Of a stretch of 32,908 bases of DNA, positions 1 to 7,679 are shown piece by piece. The stretch is from NCBI GenBank assembly GCA_035689185.1, contig DASSLY010000041.1, forward strand, positions 1-32,908, in the 5' to 3' direction. Positions within the stretch are counted from its first letter, which is position 1, and every line of letters begins with the position of its first letter. The position numbers and the translations under genes were made by a program. This DNA is from DASSLY01 sp035689185 (lineage in GTDB: Bacteria > Actinomycetota > Actinomycetes > Actinomycetales > Dermatophilaceae). Below the pieces are notes generated by a model that was not told where the DNA came from, did no database searches, and saw only the letters and a program-made list of their open reading frames with translations.

Positions 1-1010
1 TGCGCCGTCCGGAGCTGGCCGGGCGGCCGGTCATCGTGGGTGGCCGCGGCGACCCGAGCGAGCGAGCGGTGGTGTCGACCGCCTCCTACGAGGCCAGGAC
101 GTTCGGCGTCGGGTCCGGGATGCCGTTGCGCACGGCCGCGCGCAGGGCGCCGGACGCGGTGATCCTGCCGGTGGACGCACCGGCATACCAGGCCGCCTCC
201 GCGCAGGTGATGGCGGTGCTGCGCGGCTTCGACGTGGTTGTGGAGGTGCTAGGCTGGGACGAGGCGTTCCTCGGGACGGTGACCGCCGACCCGGAGTCGC
301 TGGCGCAAGAGGTGCAGGCCGCGGTCCTTGCGCAGACCCGGCTGCACAGCACGGTAGGCATCGGGGACAACAAGGTGCGCGCGAAGATCGCAACCGGGTT
401 CGGCAAGCCGCGCGGGGTGTACCGGCTGACCGAAGCCAACTGGTTCGCGGTGATGGGTGACCGGCCGACCCGTGACCTGTGGGGCGTCGGGGCCGCGGTG
501 GCCAGGCGGCTGGCGAGCCACGGCATACGCACGGTCGCGGAACTGGCCGCGGCCGACCGCGACGTGCTCGTCAGCGAGTTCGGGCCGCGGATGGGTGCCT
601 GGTACGCCGACCTGGGCCACGGCCGCGGTCCCGCCGTCGTGGACGACTCGCCGTGGGTGGCCCGGGGGCACAGCCGGGAGACGACCTACCAGCGCAACCT
701 GACCGAGCCGGCCGAGGTGACTGACGCGGTGCGGGTGCTCGCCGCGCAGGTTGTTGCCGATGTGGCGAAGGAGGGGCGCCCTGTTACCCGGTTGACCCTG
801 AAGGTTCGCTACGCCCCGTTCCTCACCAAGACCCTCAGCCGCACCCTGCCGGTGCCGACGAGCGACCCGGCAGTGGTGCTCGACGCGGCGCTGGCGCTGG
901 CCGCCCGACGCGAGGTCGAACGCCCGGTGCGGCTGCTCGGCCTCCGGCTGGAGCTGGCCATGCCGGGCCCCGACCCGGTCCAGCGCACCCCGGTCCGCGG
1001 CCGGCTCTAG
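1..1010 (+). CDS. dinB: DNA polymerase IV (Y-family, DinB2-like), 5' end missing
   Basis: Error-prone Y-family polymerase for translesion synthesis. The reading frame is open from base 3 to the TAG at 1008-1010, so the start codon and the first metal-binding Asp of the palm lie left of the window. About 335 residues are visible. They include the palm/fingers stretch ASYEARTFGVGSGMPLRTA, the catalytic acidic pair in GWDEAFLG, GIGDNKVRAKIATGFGKPRG leading into the thumb helix-hairpin-helix, and a little-finger domain. The protein ends in PVRGRL with no QxxLF-type beta-clamp motif. The clamp-motif loss and the GWDEAFLG wording resemble mycobacterial DinB2 rather than clamp-binding DinB1; this subtype call is inference from remembered family features. 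It converges on the ABC operon; the 72-bp gap (1011-1082) shows no clear signal. Confidence 0.93.
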   Translation, partial: RRPELAGRPVIVGGRGDPSERAVVSTASYEARTFGVGSGMPLRTAARRAPDAVILPVDAPAYQAASAQVMAVLRGFDVVVEVLGWDEAFLGTVTADPESLAQEVQAAVLAQTRLHSTVGIGDNKVRAKIATGFGKPRGVYRLTEANWFAVMGDRPTRDLWGVGAAVARRLASHGIRTVAELAAADRDVLVSEFGPRMGAWYADLGHGRGPAVVDDSPWVARGHSRETTYQRNLTEPAEVTDAVRVLAAQVVADVAKEGRPVTRLTLKVRYAPFLTKTLSRTLPVPTSDPAVVLDAALALAARREVERPVRLLGLRLELAMPGPDPVQRTPVRGRL

Positions 1011-1082
1011 GGTCGACGCGGGGCTGGCCGCCGCAGGGTGATCCCGGCGCCGCGGGCAGACCGTTGTCGGGGTATTGCGCGA

Positions 1083-2054
1083 CTACCGCGAGGACTGGTA
1101 GATGCGGCGCACCACGTCCTCGATGTCGGGCTCCTGGATGGACAGGTCCACCACCTCCGCCCGGGCGGACACCGCCGCCAGCAGGGCAGCGGCGGTGGTC
1201 GTCGAGGCGTCGAAGGCCAGCCGTTGCCGCAGGCCCTCACCCTCGCTGGCCAGGAACGAGGCGCCGGGCAGGTCCACCAGGTCCGGCGTCGGCGCGGCCA
1301 GGTCCACCACGAGCACCCGCCGCGCGCCGACGGTCGCGGCCAGACCGGGCAGGGTGCCGTCGTAGGCCAGCCGGCCGTGGTCCACCACCAGCACCCGGTC
1401 GCAGAGCCGTTCGATGTCGCCCATGTCGTGGGTGGTCAGCAGCAGCGTCGTGCCGCGGGAGGCCCGCTCGTGGCGGAGGAACTCCCGCAGCCGCTGCTTG
1501 GACAGCACGTCCAGGCCGATGGTCGGCTCGTCCAGGATGAGCAGCTCCGGCCGGTGCAGCAGCGCCGCGGCGATCTCGGCGCGCATCCGCTGGCCCAAGG
1601 ACAGCTGCCGCACCGGGACGTCCAGGGTCGGGCCCATCTCCAGCTGGTCGACGAGCTCGCGCGTCCGCTCGGCCGCGACGGCCGGGTCGAGCCGGTGGAT
1701 GGCCGCGAGCAGCGAGAACGACTCCCGCAGCGGCAGGTCCCACCACAGCTGGCTGCGCTGACCGAAGACCACGCCCACCCGGCGGACCAGGGCCCGGCGT
1801 TCGCTCACCGGGGACAGCCCGCAGGTCCGCACCGACCCCGAGGTCGGCACGAGGATGCCGATGAGCATCTTGATGGTGGTGGACTTCCCGGCGCCGTTGG
1901 CCCCGATGTAGCCCACCGACTCTCCCGCAGCGATCTGGAACGTCATGGCGTCCACGGCGACCACCGACCGCCGCTCGCGCACCAGCCGCCGCTGCCCGCG
2001 GACCCGGACGTGGAAGACGCGGGTCAGCTCCTCGACCGCCACGATCGCGCTCAT
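1083..2054 (-). CDS. ABC-2 type exporter, ATP-binding protein (COG4586-like)
   Basis: ATPase subunit of a three-gene export system, 323 aa. Visible: Walker A GANGAGKSTT, Q-loop region VVFGQRSQLWWDLP, signature LSLGQ, Walker B LLILDEPTIGLD and switch His in TTHDMGD. About 80 C-terminal residues follow the nucleotide-binding domain. The GQRSQLWWDLP wording is typical of the uncharacterised ATPase group that pairs with two dissimilar permeases, and both are present directly upstream. The ATG (2052-2054) overlaps the TGA of the first permease (2051-2053), so translation is probably coupled; a longer open frame upstream is antisense or shadow and was not used. It is the last gene of the apparent disA-mutY-permease-permease-ATPase run. 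Substrate unknown; drug, lipid or polysaccharide export are all possible. Confidence 0.9.
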   Translation of the reverse strand: MSAIVAVEELTRVFHVRVRGQRRLVRERRSVVAVDAMTFQIAAGESVGYIGANGAGKSTTIKMLIGILVPTSGSVRTCGLSPVSERRALVRRVGVVFGQRSQLWWDLPLRESFSLLAAIHRLDPAVAAERTRELVDQLEMGPTLDVPVRQLSLGQRMRAEIAAALLHRPELLILDEPTIGLDVLSKQRLREFLRHERASRGTTLLLTTHDMGDIERLCDRVLVVDHGRLAYDGTLPGLAATVGARRVLVVDLAAPTPDLVDLPGASFLASEGEGLRQRLAFDASTTTAAALLAAVSARAEVVDLSIQEPDIEDVVRRIYQSSR

Positions 2055-2854
2055 CCGCCCGCCCCCTGGTAGTGCCGGGTGCCTTGGCGCCACATGACCA
2101 TCGCCAGCAGCCAGGTCCACGCCGCCGCCACCGGGGTGAACCAGGCCAGCCACGACGGCAGCAGCGCCGCGCCCGGCAGGCCCAGCAGCCACAGCACCGG
2201 TAGGTAGCCGGTGAACACCACCGGCACGAGGAACCCGAACACCAGCACCAACGGCGAGGGGAAAACCGAGGCGGGCTGCGCCGAGGCGTACGCCCCGCCA
2301 TACGTGAACGAGTTGGTGACCTCCGACCCGTCGATGAGGAAGAACTGCACCCCCGCTGCCAGCACGAACACCCCGGCGAAGATCGCCGTTCCCGCGACCA
2401 GTCCCAGCGCCAGCACAGCGACCTTGCCGGGGTCCCACGCCACCCCGCCGCGCGCCATCCCGACGCCGAACGCGACAGCGCCGACACTGACCCGGGAGAG
2501 CCGGCGCAGGCTGATCTCGGCGGTCATCAGCTGCGCCAGCACCGGCTGCGGCCGCAGGTAGAACGCGTCCAGGGTGCCCTCCCGGATGAACCGCGGCAGC
2601 CCGTCCACGTGCCCGACCAGCATGTCGGCCAGCGAGAACGTCATGTTGGACAGCCCGAACACCATGAGCACGGCGGGGAAGTCCAGCCCGCCCAGCACCC
2701 GCACGTTGTGCAGGATCACCCACATCTCGCCCAGCTCGACCAAGCCCACCAGCAGCGCGCCGAACAGGTCCAGCGCGAAGGAGACCCGGTAGGTCCGCTG
2801 CGCGCGGACTCGCGACCCGATCACCGCCCGGTATGGCGCGAACCTCGCCGACAT
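2051..2854 (-). CDS. ABC-2 type exporter, permease subunit 1
   Basis: Membrane subunit of the exporter, about 267 aa from the chosen ATG (MSARFAPYRAVIGSRVRAQRTYR). An N-terminal cytoplasmic helix is followed by about six hydrophobic segments, including FALDLFGALLVGLVELGEMW, FPAVLMVFGLSNMTFSLADM, VAVLALGLVAGTAIFAGVFV, PSPLVLVFGFLVPVVFTGYL and a last one near AWTWLLAMVMW. The conserved loop FIREGTLDAFYLRP has the counterpart RIRTGDIAIDLIRP in the second permease. That G-D/T-x-D-xxLxRP motif is typical of ABC2_membrane_6/COG3694-4587 permeases. An open frame continues upstream to 2998, but it would overlap the second permease and has low-complexity Ala/Arg content, so 2854 is preferred. A GTG further upstream is an alternative. 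Stop overlaps the ATPase start. Confidence 0.87.
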   Translation of the reverse strand: MSARFAPYRAVIGSRVRAQRTYRVSFALDLFGALLVGLVELGEMWVILHNVRVLGGLDFPAVLMVFGLSNMTFSLADMLVGHVDGLPRFIREGTLDAFYLRPQPVLAQLMTAEISLRRLSRVSVGAVAFGVGMARGGVAWDPGKVAVLALGLVAGTAIFAGVFVLAAGVQFFLIDGSEVTNSFTYGGAYASAQPASVFPSPLVLVFGFLVPVVFTGYLPVLWLLGLPGAALLPSWLAWFTPVAAAWTWLLAMVMWRQGTRHYQGAGG

Positions 2855-2924
2855 CCGGCTCGCCGATCCCGCGACCTGCCCGGCTGTCCGCGAACCGGTC
2901 CCGGCTCGTGCCTGCGCCGACACC

Positions 2925-3725
2925 TCAGCCGCCACCGACCACGAGCTTGCGGGTCGCGCGCCGCAGCACAACCCGGCCCAGGACCAGTGCCAGGACAAAC
3001 CAGCCGAGCTGCAGCCCCACCACCTGGACCGCTTCCCCGCCGAGGACCCGTCCCGACAGCACGTCGACCGGTGCCTGCAGCATCGACGGGAAGGGGGTGA
3101 GCCGGGCCACTGCGCGAAGCCAGTCCGGGAAGATGTGCACCGGCACGAACAGTCCCGCCAGGAAGGTGGCCGACACCGTGTAGACGGTGAGGATCCCCCG
3201 GTTCTGCGTCACCCAGAAGCCGGCAACGTCGACCAGCAGGAACCGGACCAGGAACGAGACGCCGACCGCCAGGACGATGCTGACCAGGCCCAGCAGGTAC
3301 GGCAGCGGGGTCGCGGGCAGCACCAGGCCGAATGTCAGCGCACCGACGAGCACGCTCGGCACGCCGCGTGGGATGAAGGTGTAGGTCGCCCGGCCCAGCT
3401 CGCCGGCCAGGTAGGACAGCTGGACGTCGACCGGGCGGATCAGGTCGATGGCGATGTCGCCGGTGCGGATCCGCTCGCCGATCTCCGAGCTGCCCATGCC
3501 CAGCAGCACCGCGCCGAGCAGTCCCTGGGACAGCCAGATGTAGGCGCTGACCGAGCCCTTGGTGTACCCCGCCAACGCCGCTGAGCCGCCGCTGTCGAGC
3601 GCCGCGAACATGATGGCCGAGCGGATGAAGCCGAACACCACGTTCGTGAACAGCCCCGCCGCCATCGCCAGCCGGTACTGCGTCTGCCGGTGGAACGCGG
3701 CGACCGCGAGCGCCCAGTACCTCAC
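2925..3725 (-). CDS. ABC-2 type exporter, permease subunit 2
   Basis: Second membrane subunit, about 266 aa. It starts at a GTG (3723-3725) that overlaps the mutY TGA (3722-3724), a 4-nt GTGA overlap implying translational coupling to a DNA-repair gene. The N-terminus reads VRYWALAVAAFHRQTQYRLA, followed by TM segments around LFTNVVFGFIRSAIMFAAL, AYIWLSQGLLGAVLLGM, VPSVLVGALTFGLVLPA, LLGLVSIVLAVGVSFLV, GILTVYTVSATFLAGLFV and LQLGWFVLALVLGRVVL. The loop ERIRTGDIAIDLIRPVDVQ carries the family motif. It is distinct in sequence from permease 1, so the exporter is probably a heterodimer. The frame stays open far upstream to 7253, but that part is antisense to disA and to the GH13 gene and is spurious. 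Confidence 0.87.
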   Translation of the reverse strand: MRYWALAVAAFHRQTQYRLAMAAGLFTNVVFGFIRSAIMFAALDSGGSAALAGYTKGSVSAYIWLSQGLLGAVLLGMGSSEIGERIRTGDIAIDLIRPVDVQLSYLAGELGRATYTFIPRGVPSVLVGALTFGLVLPATPLPYLLGLVSIVLAVGVSFLVRFLLVDVAGFWVTQNRGILTVYTVSATFLAGLFVPVHIFPDWLRAVARLTPFPSMLQAPVDVLSGRVLGGEAVQVVGLQLGWFVLALVLGRVVLRRATRKLVVGGG

Positions 3726-4600
3726 CTGGCCGGGAGCCGGTAGCGGCCGGCGGGCAGCGGCTCGACCAGCCCGTCGGCGACCAGGCCGGCCAGGCACCGC
3801 CGCCGCCGGGCCGGGTCCGTGGGCGAGGCAGCCGTGAGCTCGGCGTCCGTGACGGCGTCTTCGGCCGTGCGCAGCACCTGGAGCAGGGCGCCGCGGACCT
3901 GCCGGTCGGTTCCCTCGAACTTCTGCGCGCGCCGCGCCGGACCCTGGTATGCCGGGTGGCCGGCTCGCGCCCACGCGCACCGGTCCGCGACCGGGCACGC
4001 TGCGCACCGTGGCGCCCGGGCCGTGCAGACCAGCGCACCGAGCTCCATCACGGCGACGTTCCACCGCCGGGCCACGTCGGGGGCCTCGGGCAGCAGCCGT
4101 TCGGCCAGCGCGTGTTCGGCCCGGGTCAGCGACGGTTCCGCTCGGCCCACCCCGGTGACGGCTCGGGCGTGGACCCGCCGGACGTTGGTGTCGACCACCG
4201 CGGTCCTCACGCCGAAGCCGAAGCTGGCCACCGCCGCGGCCGTGTAACCGCCGACCCCGGGTAGCGCGCGCAGCGCGTCCACCGTGTCCGGGACCTGGCC
4301 GGCATACCGGGTCGTCATCGCCACCGCCGCCTGGTGCAGCCGCAGGGCACGGCGGGGGTAGCCCAGCCTGCCCCAGGCCCGGACCGCGTCGCCGGGGGAG
4401 GCGGCGGCCAGGGCCGCGGGGGAGGGCCAGCGGGACAGCCACTCGTACCAGGCCGGAAGGACCCTGGCGACCGGGGTCTGCTGCAGCATCACCTCGGAGA
4501 CGACAATCCCCCACGGGGTGGCGCCGGGCGCCCGCCAGGGCAGGTCGCGCGCGCAGGCGGCGTACCAGCGCAGGACCGGCTCGTGCAGCGGGTGGCCCAC
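3722..4600 (-). CDS. mutY: A/G-specific adenine DNA glycosylase MutY
   Basis: Removes adenine mispaired with 8-oxoguanine in base-excision repair; 292 aa, GTG start. Visible residues fit the family: catalytic Glu36 in SEVMLQQTPVARV, helix-hairpin-helix LPGVGGYTAAAVASFGFG (about 113-130), catalytic Asp137 in VVDTNVRRVHAR, and a 4Fe-4S ligand set Cys192-x6-Cys-x2-Cys-x5-Cys208 in CTARAPRCAACPVADRC. The C-terminus after about 215 is short (roughly 75 residues) and does not look like a complete Nudix-fold 8-oxoG recognition domain as in E. coli MutY, consistent with shorter actinobacterial forms. The start is 3 nt from the disA stop, and its end overlaps the ABC permease GTG. The order disA then mutY resembles the mycobacterial neighbourhood. 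Confidence 0.95.
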   Translation of the reverse strand: MGHPLHEPVLRWYAACARDLPWRAPGATPWGIVVSEVMLQQTPVARVLPAWYEWLSRWPSPAALAAASPGDAVRAWGRLGYPRRALRLHQAAVAMTTRYAGQVPDTVDALRALPGVGGYTAAAVASFGFGVRTAVVDTNVRRVHARAVTGVGRAEPSLTRAEHALAERLLPEAPDVARRWNVAVMELGALVCTARAPRCAACPVADRCAWARAGHPAYQGPARRAQKFEGTDRQVRGALLQVLRTAEDAVTDAELTAASPTDPARRRRCLAGLVADGLVEPLPAGRYRLPAR

Positions 4601-4603
4601 GCG

Positions 4604-5689
4604 TCAGACGTAGCGTTCCAGGATGCTGGTCTCGGCCAGCCGGGACAGCCCCTCGCGGACCGCGCGGGCCCGGTGCTCCCCGACGCCGTCGACCGCCATC
4701 AGGTCCTCCAGGTTGGCGGCGAGCAGCTTCTGCAGGCCGCCGAAGTGGTCGACCAGTCGCTCCACGATCGCGCCGGGCAGCCGGGGGATCTTGGACAGCA
4801 GCCGGTAACCGCGGGGGCTCACCGCGGAGTCCAGCGCGTCGCCGACGATGGCGAAGCCCAGGGTCTTGGCACCGGCGGACAGGTCCAGCAGCTCGGTGGA
4901 GTCCAGCTCCTGCAGCGCCGCGAGGATCTCCTCGACCATGGCCGACGTGCGGTTGTGGTCCAGGTAGTCGCGGATCACCAGCTCGCGCTCGTTGCCGACG
5001 CCGCCGGTGAGCTCGTCCAGCTGCAGGGCCAGCAGCCGGCCGTCGGCGCCGAGCTCGACCACGTAGTCGAGGATCTCCTCGCTGATCCGGCGGACCATCT
5101 CCAGCCGCTGCACGACCGCGGCGACGTCCCGGACGGTGACCAGATCCTCGATCTCCAGGGCCGACAGGGTGCCCGTGACCTCGTCCAGCCGCGCCTTGTA
5201 CCGCTCCAGGGTCTGCAGTGCCTGGTTCGCCCGCGACAGGATCGTGGTGCTGTCCTCCAGCACGTGGCGCAGGTTGCCGACGTAGAGGGCCACGATCTGC
5301 ATCGACTGGCTGACGGACACGACCGGGAAGCCGGTCTGCTTGGCCACCCGCTCGGCCGTCCGGTGCCGGGTGCCGGACTCGCTGGTCTCGATCGAGGGGT
5401 CCGGCAGCAGCTGCGTGGCGGCCCGCACGATCCGGGTGCCGTCGCGGTCGAGCACGATGGCGCCGTCCATCTTGGCCAGCTCCCGCAGCCGGGTACTGGA
5501 GAACTCGACGTCCAGCGGGAAGCCGCCGGTGGCCATCGCGTCGACGACCCGGTCGTGGCCCAGCACGATCAGGGCACCGGTGCGTCCGCGCAGGATGCGC
5601 TCCAGCCCGTCGCGCAGGTCGGTCCCGGGGGCCACCGCCGCCAAGGTGGCGCGAAGCAGCTCCTCCTCGCCCCGGTCCACGAGCCACAT
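4604..5689 (-). CDS. disA: DNA integrity scanning diadenylate cyclase DisA
   Basis: Converts two ATP to cyclic di-AMP and links that signal to DNA structure. With the ATG at 5687-5689 the product is 361 aa, and the two active-site motifs fall at DGA 75-77 (KMDGAIVLD) and RHR 108-110 (GTRHRTAE), the expected places for the DAC domain. A helical middle region follows (SRANQALQTLERYKARLDEV), then a C-terminal helix-hairpin-helix DNA-binding module (SKIPRLPGAIVERLVDHFGG and AVDGVGEHRARAVREGLSRL). An in-frame ATG at 5725 gives 12 extra residues and overlaps the divergent GH13 start. A GTG at 5680 preceded by TACGAT is a plausible leaderless alternative, and mycobacterial DisA is shorter at the N-terminus. 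First gene of the minus-strand disA-mutY-ABC run. Confidence 0.95.
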   Translation of the reverse strand: MWLVDRGEEELLRATLAAVAPGTDLRDGLERILRGRTGALIVLGHDRVVDAMATGGFPLDVEFSSTRLRELAKMDGAIVLDRDGTRIVRAATQLLPDPSIETSESGTRHRTAERVAKQTGFPVVSVSQSMQIVALYVGNLRHVLEDSTTILSRANQALQTLERYKARLDEVTGTLSALEIEDLVTVRDVAAVVQRLEMVRRISEEILDYVVELGADGRLLALQLDELTGGVGNERELVIRDYLDHNRTSAMVEEILAALQELDSTELLDLSAGAKTLGFAIVGDALDSAVSPRGYRLLSKIPRLPGAIVERLVDHFGGLQKLLAANLEDLMAVDGVGEHRARAVREGLSRLAETSILERYV

Positions 5690-5723
5690 CGTAGCCGTGC
5701 AAGAGGTGGCACGATCCCGTTGC

Positions 5724-7274
5724 ATGAGCTGGCTTGCCGACGCAGTCTTCTACCAGATCTACCCGCAGAGCTTCGCCGACTCCGACGGCGACGGGGTCGG
5801 CGACTTTCCCGGTGTGCTCGCCCACCTGGACCACCTGGCCTGGCTGGGGGTGAACGCGATCTGGTTCAACCCCTGCTTTGCCTCCCCGTTCCGGGACGCG
5901 GGGTATGACGTGTCGGACTACCTGCGCGTCGCGCCGCGTTACGGCACCAACGAGGACCTCGTGGCCGTCGTCGACGCGGCCCGGGAGCGCGGCATCAGGG
6001 TGGTTCTGGACCTGGTGGCCGGGCATACCTCGGTGGAGCACGACTGGTTCCAGGCGGCGCTGGCCGGGGACGGGCTGGACCGCTACGTCTGGGCCGATCG
6101 GCCCGGGGACCGGCTGGTGCCCGTCTCCGAGCGCCGGTGGTACCTGAAGAACTTCTACGACGAGCAGCCCGCGCTGAACTTCGGCTACGCACGAGCCGAC
6201 CCGGACCAGCCGTGGCGCCAGCCTGTCGACGCCCCCGGGCCGATGCGGAACCGGGCCGCGCTGCGGGAGGTGATGGCCTACTGGCTGGACCGCGGAGTCA
6301 GCGGGTTCCGGGTCGACATGGCGTTCTCGCTGGTCAAGGACGACCCCGGATGGGTGGAGACGGTGCGGCTCTGGCAGGAGCTGCGCGCCTGGCTCGACCG
6401 GGCGTACCCGGACGCGGTGCTCATCCCGGAGGGTTTCGAGCCCTCGGTGGACGGGCCGCCCGCCTTTGACGCGGACTTCCTGCTGGTCATCGACGCGGTC
6501 CACGGCTCGCTGTTCGACAACGGGGCAGCCGGGTCGCTGCCGTGGGTCGCGCAGGGGCCGTGCTACTTCGACGAGGCCGGCTGCGGGTCGCCCCGGACGT
6601 TCCTGGACCTGTGGCGCCGGCGCACGGCCGAGCTGGGCGGCGACCGGCTGACGCTGCTGGCCTCGGCGGACCACGACTACTCCCGGCTGGCCATGGGCAG
6701 CCGAAGCGGTGTCCAGCTCGGGACGGCGTGGACGTTCCTGCTGACCTGGCCGTCGATCCCCTCGGTCTACTACGGGGAGGAGATCGGCATGCGCTACCTG
6801 CCGGGCCTGCCCGACGTCGAAGGCAGCGTCGTCCACGCCACATACAACCGGGCCGGCTGCCGGACCCCGATGCAGTGGGACGGCACGGCCAACGCCGGCT
6901 TCTCCGCCGCGCCGGCGGCCGACCTCTACCTTCCGGTCGACCCCGACCCGAGCCGGCCGAACGTGGCAGCCCAGCGCGACGACCCCGCGTCGGTCCTTCA
7001 CCTGGTGCGCGACCTGATCGCCCTGCGGCGCGCGACCCCCGAGCTCTCCCCGCGCGCCTCGTTGCGGCTGCTCGGCGAGGGGTACCCGCTGGCCTACCTG
7101 CGCGGCGAGCAGGTGCTGGTCGTGGTCAACCCGAGCGCGACGCCTGCCTCCCTGGCGCTGCCCGAGGACCTGTCTGCCGTTGCTTGGACGCCCCTGCACG
7201 GCACCGGGGTCGGGGTGGCGGGCGGGCGGGTCGAGGTCGCCCGCTTCGGGCACGGCGTGCTACGGCGGTCCTGA
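5724..7274 (+). CDS. Alpha-amylase family (GH13) glycoside hydrolase or transglycosidase
   Basis: 516-aa (beta/alpha)8 enzyme acting on alpha-glucosidic bonds; exact substrate not readable. N-terminus VFYQIYPQSFADSDGDGVGDF is the usual GH13 opening. Catalytic set: nucleophile Asp in GFRVDMAFS, acid/base Glu in LIPEGFEPS, transition-state Asp in LLASADHDYSRL. Conserved regions deviate: region I reads DLVAGHTS where DxxxNH is usual, and region IV has DHD for NHD. YYGEEIGMRYL and RTPMQWDGTANAGFS resemble trehalose synthase/oligo-1,6-glucosidase relatives, and a short C-domain closes the protein. No signal peptide, so probably cytoplasmic. The ATG start shares bases with the divergent disA upstream region; CACGAT ends 8 nt before the ATG, compatible with a leaderless transcript. 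It lies, opposite in strand, between disA and radA. Trehalose- or maltose-type substrates are the likeliest alternatives. Confidence 0.9.
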   Translation: MSWLADAVFYQIYPQSFADSDGDGVGDFPGVLAHLDHLAWLGVNAIWFNPCFASPFRDAGYDVSDYLRVAPRYGTNEDLVAVVDAARERGIRVVLDLVAGHTSVEHDWFQAALAGDGLDRYVWADRPGDRLVPVSERRWYLKNFYDEQPALNFGYARADPDQPWRQPVDAPGPMRNRAALREVMAYWLDRGVSGFRVDMAFSLVKDDPGWVETVRLWQELRAWLDRAYPDAVLIPEGFEPSVDGPPAFDADFLLVIDAVHGSLFDNGAAGSLPWVAQGPCYFDEAGCGSPRTFLDLWRRRTAELGGDRLTLLASADHDYSRLAMGSRSGVQLGTAWTFLLTWPSIPSVYYGEEIGMRYLPGLPDVEGSVVHATYNRAGCRTPMQWDGTANAGFSAAPAADLYLPVDPDPSRPNVAAQRDDPASVLHLVRDLIALRRATPELSPRASLRLLGEGYPLAYLRGEQVLVVVNPSATPASLALPEDLSAVAWTPLHGTGVGVAGGRVEVARFGHGVLRRS

Positions 7275-7280
7275 CCGACG

Positions 7281-7600
7281 GCGCGTGGGAGGGTCGGCTC
7301 GCTCGCGTCTTTGCACAATCCGGCGATGACGGTGCCCGGGGTGGGTCGGCTCGCTCGCGTCTTTGCACAATCCGGCGGTGACGGCGCCCGGGGTGGGTCG
7401 GCTGGCCCGCGTCTTCGCACAATCCGGCGATGACGGCGCCCGGGGTGGGTCGGCTCGGCCGCGTCTTCGCACAATCCGGCGATGACGGCGCCTGGGGTGG
7501 GCGGGTTGGCCGCGTCTTTGCACAATCCGGCGGTGACGGGGCGTGGGAGGGCGGGGCCGCCCGTGTCTTTGCGCAATCCGGCGATGACGGGGCGTGGGGC
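7281..7600. repeat. Minisatellite, six copies of a 51-52-bp unit
   Basis: The core GCACAATCCGGCGATGACGG (with A/G and T/C variants) recurs at 7313, 7365, 7417, 7469, 7520 and 7571 (last copy GCGCAATCC). Spacing is therefore 52, 52, 52, 51 and 51 bp. The rest of each unit is CCCGGGGTGGGTCGGCTCG-like followed by CGCGTCTTT. This fills most of the 405-bp gap between the GH13 gene and the nuclease-fold gene. No gene is credible here: frames across it simply repeat a 17-residue Pro/Arg pattern. The last unit runs into a small inverted repeat, CGTGGGG (7593-7599) with CCCCACG (7613-7619). Confidence 0.93.
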
Positions 7601-7631
7601 GCACATCGGCGACCCCACGTCATACGAAGGC

Positions 7632-7673
7632 TGTGGATAACCTGGCCGGGGATCGGCAGCTTGCCGGCAGGAT
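7632..7673 (+). promoter_or_regulatory. Putative promoter with DnaA-box-like upstream element
   Basis: TGTGGATAAC (7632-7641) contains the reverse complement of the classical DnaA box TTATCCACA. Exactly 36 nt after its first base begins CAGGAT (7668-7673), a plausible -10 element lying 6 nt before the GTG at 7680, suggesting a leaderless mRNA. The same ten bases, at the same 36-nt offset from CAGGCT, precede the paralogous gene at 30441. No good -35 hexamer is visible. Function is inferred from the matched architecture only. Confidence 0.55.
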
Positions 7674-7679
7674 GGGCCG

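Noticed and set aside
1011..1082. Possible terminator between dinB and the ABC operon
   Set aside because: Only weak GC-rich symmetry (CCCGGCGCCGCGGG) without a clear stem-loop or T-run.
2925..7253. 1442-codon minus-strand open frame
   Set aside because: Only its last 266 codons are a real permease; the rest runs antisense through the GH13 gene and out of frame through disA and mutY, with an Arg/Pro/Gly-rich shadow composition.
7094..7623. Minus-strand frames repeating PPDCAKTR across the 52-bp array
   Set aside because: Any frame through a tandem repeat stays open; three frames give equally regular but unrelated peptides, with no start signal or family match.
7632..7640. Chromosomal replication origin signalled by a DnaA box
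   Set aside because: Only single boxes are present at two distant places, with no box cluster, AT-rich unwinding region, dnaA or dnaN.
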